From positions 1 through 64,000 of the forward strand of contig NZ_NJIF01000012.1 of the NCBI RefSeq assembly GCF_002209555.1: DNA of 64,000 nt, read 5' to 3'. Position 1 is the stretch's first letter; the number at the start of each line of letters is the position of its first letter. The notes below the pieces were generated by a model that saw nothing but the letters and a program-made list of their open reading frames with translations, was not told where the DNA came from and did not search any database. The translations under genes were made by a program, and so were the position numbers. This document shows, piece after piece, positions 61,406-64,000 of this stretch. This DNA is from Achromobacter insolitus. Lineage in GTDB: Bacteria > Pseudomonadota > Gammaproteobacteria > Burkholderiales > Burkholderiaceae_B.

Positions 61406-62677
61406 ATGCTTCTATCCCAACGCAGGTTCCTGCTCAAAAGAATATTCGCCAGCAAGTTCACGCTCTTGCTGATCGCCTGCAATATCGCGTTGTACTGCGT
61501 AGCGGGATTCCTGGATTCCCGCGCGTTCGAGAGCCTGAGCCAGACCTCATTCCTAATCGACTGGGGCGGCAACGTTCCAGCCTTGACCTTGTCCGGGGAA
61601 TACTGGCGTTTGTTCACCAGCATGTTCCTGCACATCGGCTTCCTGCATCTGGCGATCAACATGCTGGCGCTGTGGTCGCTGGGGATCATCCTGGAAGCGC
61701 GCATGCGTTCCTGGGTGTTCCTGGGCGTGTATCTGCTGTCGGGCCTGTGCGGCAGCCTGGTCACGGCGCTATGGCATCGCGACGAATTCTTCCTTAGCTG
61801 CGGTGCGTCCGGCGCGATCCTGGGCATTTTCGGGGCGGCGATCGTTTACGGCCTGCATGACCGGCGCATGGGCCGGCCGCATATCCCACCTGGCAATCTG
61901 CTGTTCAGCCTGGTGCTGACCTTTGGCGCGGGCTTTGCGTTCGACGTCGATAACGCGGCGCACCTGGGCGGCTTGCTGTCGGGGGCGCTGCTCGCGGGTA
62001 TCGCGTTGTATGCCGAGCGCTTGCGGCCGGTGACGGCGGCGGTGGTCCTGGCCGCCACCGGCATGCTCGGCGTCGCGGCGTTGGCTGCGGTGACGCTCGA
62101 CAATCATGACCGCGACATGCAGGAACAGCTTGCCGCTGCCCGGTTCGGACGCACGCTGGGAAAAATGGGATTGCTGGGCTCGGATCAGGCGCTATGGAAA
62201 GCGCCGTCGTTGGAGGAGTGCGCTGCCGGCGCGTTGGCCGCCGCTGCGCGCGACGGATTGAAAACGCCGGATCTGCGGCGCTGCGCGAAACCCGGCGATC
62301 GGGACCTGGCTCTGCTGGCAAGGTTCATGCCGCTGCAGTACCAAAGCTGCCATGCGCAGATCGCAGGCTTGCGCAAACTCTACACGGATGCCGCCATGCA
62401 AGAGGCATTGACCGCGGCGGACCAGTACTGCGGAACTCAAACACAGATCTATCGCGCTATCTTTGAAGAAGACGGCGGCGAAATCGATCCGGAGAAGGCG
62501 CGCCAGGCGCGTTTGAAGATGAACTTCCTGCTCGACCAGAAAGGCATGTACCGGACGGATTCAGCGCCCTTGCGGGCGCAGGCAAGCGCCTTGAAGGGCA
62601 TGCTCCGCCGCCCGGGCGAGCTGGCTTGGGCAATCATCGGGCACTCGGGTTGCCCGTACTGGAGCTGCGCGAGGTAG
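61406..62677 (+). CDS. Rhomboid-family intramembrane serine protease with C-terminal Cys-containing domain
   Basis: 423 residues from ATG 61406; the frame is open back to a TTG at 61367 and neither start has a clear ribosome site. Seven or so membrane helices; the catalytic serine is S135 in SCGASGAILG and the histidine H186 in NAAHLGGLLSG, and EYWRLFTSMFLHIGFLHLAINM is the usual first-helix motif. After about residue 235 comes a soluble extension of some 190 residues with seven cysteines (ECAAG, RCAK, SCHA, YCGT, HSGCPYWSC), which is unusual for bacterial rhomboids. Cleaves membrane-protein segments; substrate unknown. Confidence 0.9.
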   Translation: MLLSQRRFLLKRIFASKFTLLLIACNIALYCVAGFLDSRAFESLSQTSFLIDWGGNVPALTLSGEYWRLFTSMFLHIGFLHLAINMLALWSLGIILEARMRSWVFLGVYLLSGLCGSLVTALWHRDEFFLSCGASGAILGIFGAAIVYGLHDRRMGRPHIPPGNLLFSLVLTFGAGFAFDVDNAAHLGGLLSGALLAGIALYAERLRPVTAAVVLAATGMLGVAALAAVTLDNHDRDMQEQLAAARFGRTLGKMGLLGSDQALWKAPSLEECAAGALAAAARDGLKTPDLRRCAKPGDRDLALLARFMPLQYQSCHAQIAGLRKLYTDAAMQEALTAADQYCGTQTQIYRAIFEEDGGEIDPEKARQARLKMNFLLDQKGMYRTDSAPLRAQASALKGMLRRPGELAWAIIGHSGCPYWSCAR

Positions 62678-62700
62678 CGCGGGCTGCAGCGTGCCGCTCT

Positions 62701-63609
62701 TCACACCAGACGGCGGCCAGGGTCCGCGACATGATTCGTGACGATGTCGATAAACCGCTCGAGCGGGGCCGACTGGTTGTCGGCTCGCCAGACCAGTTCC
62801 CAATGCTGGACCACGTCCAGATCGGGCAGTTCCTTGAAGGCGACGGTCGGCGGTGCGGCGCGCGTGGCCGAGTCGGGCAGGACCGTGCAGCCCAAGCCCG
62901 CGGCGACCAGGGTGAGCATCGATCCGACGTCCACCCCCTGTATCGATGAGCGGGGCACGAATCCGGCCTTGAAAAAGCAGTGAATCAGCCTGTCATGCCA
63001 GACGGGCGCTGCATGGCGCGGTAGCCAGATGAAGTCCCGGCCGGCGAGTTCGCGCAGGGAATCAGGGCCGCCATTGTCCCAATGCCAGTCTGCGGGATAG
63101 GCGACCAACATCTTTTCGGAATAGATGGGGATGCCTTTGAACGCGGGATCGTCGAGCGGCCTGAATAGCGTGAATCCCGCATCCAGCCTGCCCGTCGGCA
63201 GAAGTTCGATCTGCGCATCCGAAAGCAGATGACTGAGCGTCAAGGAGACCCCCGGGGCGTCACGGCGGAATAGCCGCAGCGCATCGGCGAGCAGGGAACG
63301 CAGCGTCAGCATGACCGGCAAGGCGATGGTCAGGTGTCCGATCTCGCCGCGTCCGGCGCGCTGGGCGCGTTCCATGGCTGCGGTCGCATCGCCCAGCAGG
63401 CGGTTCGCGTCCACGAGCAACTGCTTGCCCGCTTCGGTCAGGTGGACGCCGCGCGTGGTTCGTTCAAAAACCGCGGTGCCCAGTTCTTCTTCCAATGCCT
63501 GGATCTGCCGGGTCAATGCCGGCTGGGCGATATGCACCGACTGCGCCGCGAGGCTGATGCTGCCGCGCTCGGCGACGGCAACGAAATAGCGCAATTGCCG
63601 CAGATCCAT
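62701..63609 (-). CDS. LysR-family transcriptional regulator
   Basis: 302 residues. N-terminal helix-turn-helix (LRYFVAVAERGSISLAAQSVHIAQPALTRQIQALEEELG, residues 5-43) and a two-lobed effector-binding domain. Divergent from the M20 amidohydrolase gene, 128 bases away, with a T-N11-A type box beside its own start codon, the standard layout for a LysR activator that also represses itself. It resembles CbbR/nitrogen-assimilation-type regulators only generally. Confidence 0.93.
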   Translation of the reverse strand: MDLRQLRYFVAVAERGSISLAAQSVHIAQPALTRQIQALEEELGTAVFERTTRGVHLTEAGKQLLVDANRLLGDATAAMERAQRAGRGEIGHLTIALPVMLTLRSLLADALRLFRRDAPGVSLTLSHLLSDAQIELLPTGRLDAGFTLFRPLDDPAFKGIPIYSEKMLVAYPADWHWDNGGPDSLRELAGRDFIWLPRHAAPVWHDRLIHCFFKAGFVPRSSIQGVDVGSMLTLVAAGLGCTVLPDSATRAAPPTVAFKELPDLDVVQHWELVWRADNQSAPLERFIDIVTNHVADPGRRLV

Positions 63610-63613
63610 GGCT

Positions 63614-63628
63614 ATACCTTATTAGTAT
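63614..63628. promoter_or_regulatory. LysR-type box ATAC-N7-GTAT
   Basis: Inverted repeat ATAC-CTTATTA-GTAT fits the T-N11-A rule. It lies 5 bases upstream of the LysR start codon and 110 bases from the divergent gene. Confidence 0.5.
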
Positions 63629-63737
63629 GACGGGCATCGTTAAATAGCATTTTACGGCATGGATAGGGTGTCTCTACCATTCGGGCGGTAGTGAACACGC
63701 ACGTGTAGATAAAACCTTCGATAACGAATCCAAGCCC

Positions 63738-64000
63738 ATGCCACAGAAAATTCTTGATCAGTTGTCCGCGGATGCCACCAGGTACAGGAAAATCCGGCAC
63801 GACCTGCACGCGCATCCAGAATTGGGTTTTGAGGAACACCGCACGGCGAAGGTCGTTTGCGAGGAATTGCGTCGGCTCTCCATCGGATTCCACACCAACA
63901 TCGGACGCACCGGCGTGGTCGGTTTCATTCAAGGCCGGGATACGAGCAGCGGACGGGCGATAGGCTTGAGAGCGGACATGGACGCGCTCCCCATCCGCGA
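63738..64000 (+). CDS. M20-family amidohydrolase (hippurate/N-acyl-amino-acid hydrolase type), 3' end outside window
   Basis: First 87 residues from ATG 63738, cut by the window edge. The N-terminus has the M20D pattern YRKIRHDLHAHPELGFEEHRTAKVV, then GRTGVVGFIQG and RADMDALPI, the last being the segment just before the metal-binding site. Enzymes of this group release amino acids or diamines from N-acyl or amide conjugates. Probably controlled by the divergent LysR regulator. The catalytic residues further on cannot be seen. Confidence 0.88.
   Translation, partial: MPQKILDQLSADATRYRKIRHDLHAHPELGFEEHRTAKVVCEELRRLSIGFHTNIGRTGVVGFIQGRDTSSGRAIGLRADMDALPIR

Overview
The window looks like a chromosomal segment of a GC-rich betaproteobacterium of the Alcaligenaceae (Bordetella/Achromobacter type). 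The reasons are the leuC-leuD-leuB-asd-fimV-truA-trpF gene order, the orphan EIIA(Man)-HPr-EI regulatory phosphotransferase set next to gshB, the pheS-pheT-ihfA-merR-tRNA-Pro string, and the many tripartite (TRAP) and ABC solute transporters. The species assignment is inference from gene order and protein style. No insertion sequence, phage gene or CRISPR array was seen.

Layout. 1-8845 (minus strand): a surface-adhesion operon, tolC-type outer membrane protein, 70-aa small protein, type I secretion ABC ATPase, HlyD adaptor, LuxR-type regulator with a degenerate receiver, then the start of a giant LapA-like adhesin that runs off the left edge. 8846-9373: AT-rich divergent control region. 9374-18809 (plus): leucine synthesis (leuCDB), asd, a FimV-like LysM protein with a collagen-like repeat, truA, an orphan Tat-signalled TRAP binding protein and trpF. 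19146-21810: tRNA-Val, a small membrane protein, a dCache-GGDEF diguanylate cyclase and a 64-aa protein behind a perfect LexA palindrome. 21850-23975: a chemoreceptor and a DUF454 membrane protein. 23983-29884: a sugar-acid operon (TRAP dctQMP plus IlvD/Edd dehydratase) with a divergent LacI-type regulator and a perfect operator. 29909-38260: a GntR-headed operon of peptide-type ABC transporter, cupin, acetylpolyamine-amidohydrolase-like deacetylase and DMT exporter. 38521-42671: GT39-like glycosyltransferase, small hypothetical, hemN with an FNR-type site, and a NarL-type response regulator. 43001-45722: thrS with an apparent threonine leader-peptide attenuator, and infC with an AUC start. 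45874-49458: gshB and the EIIA/HPr/EI genes. 49588-51193 (minus): glnK-amtB under a sigma-54 promoter with NtrC-type sites. 51734-54299: lipoprotein, ubiK, comM. 54615-59552: rpmI-rplT-pheS-pheT-ihfA-merR, followed by tRNA-Pro. 60034-64000: yjaB-type acetyltransferase, small membrane and secreted proteins, a rhomboid with a long C-terminal extension, and a LysR regulator divergent from an M20 amidohydrolase cut by the right edge.

How the parts fit together. The first operon would export and anchor a biofilm adhesin whose N-terminus carries the di-alanine site typical of c-di-GMP-controlled LapG cleavage. Neither lapG nor lapD lies in the window, but one diguanylate cyclase does. The two solute operons each carry their own regulator and operator-like palindromes. 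The translation block (thrS, infC, rpmI, rplT, pheST, ihfA) is split in two by about 8.9 kb of PTS, nitrogen and competence genes.

The most novel-looking items are the thrS attenuator (Thr-Thr-Thr leader peptide, 8-bp candidate antiterminator, intrinsic terminator), the SOS-box 64-aa gene, the ABC-cupin-deacetylase-exporter operon, the collagen-like FimV with a 13-copy 18-bp repeat, and the paired hairpins between ptsH and ptsI. All functional assignments come from reading the sequence; no database search was run.
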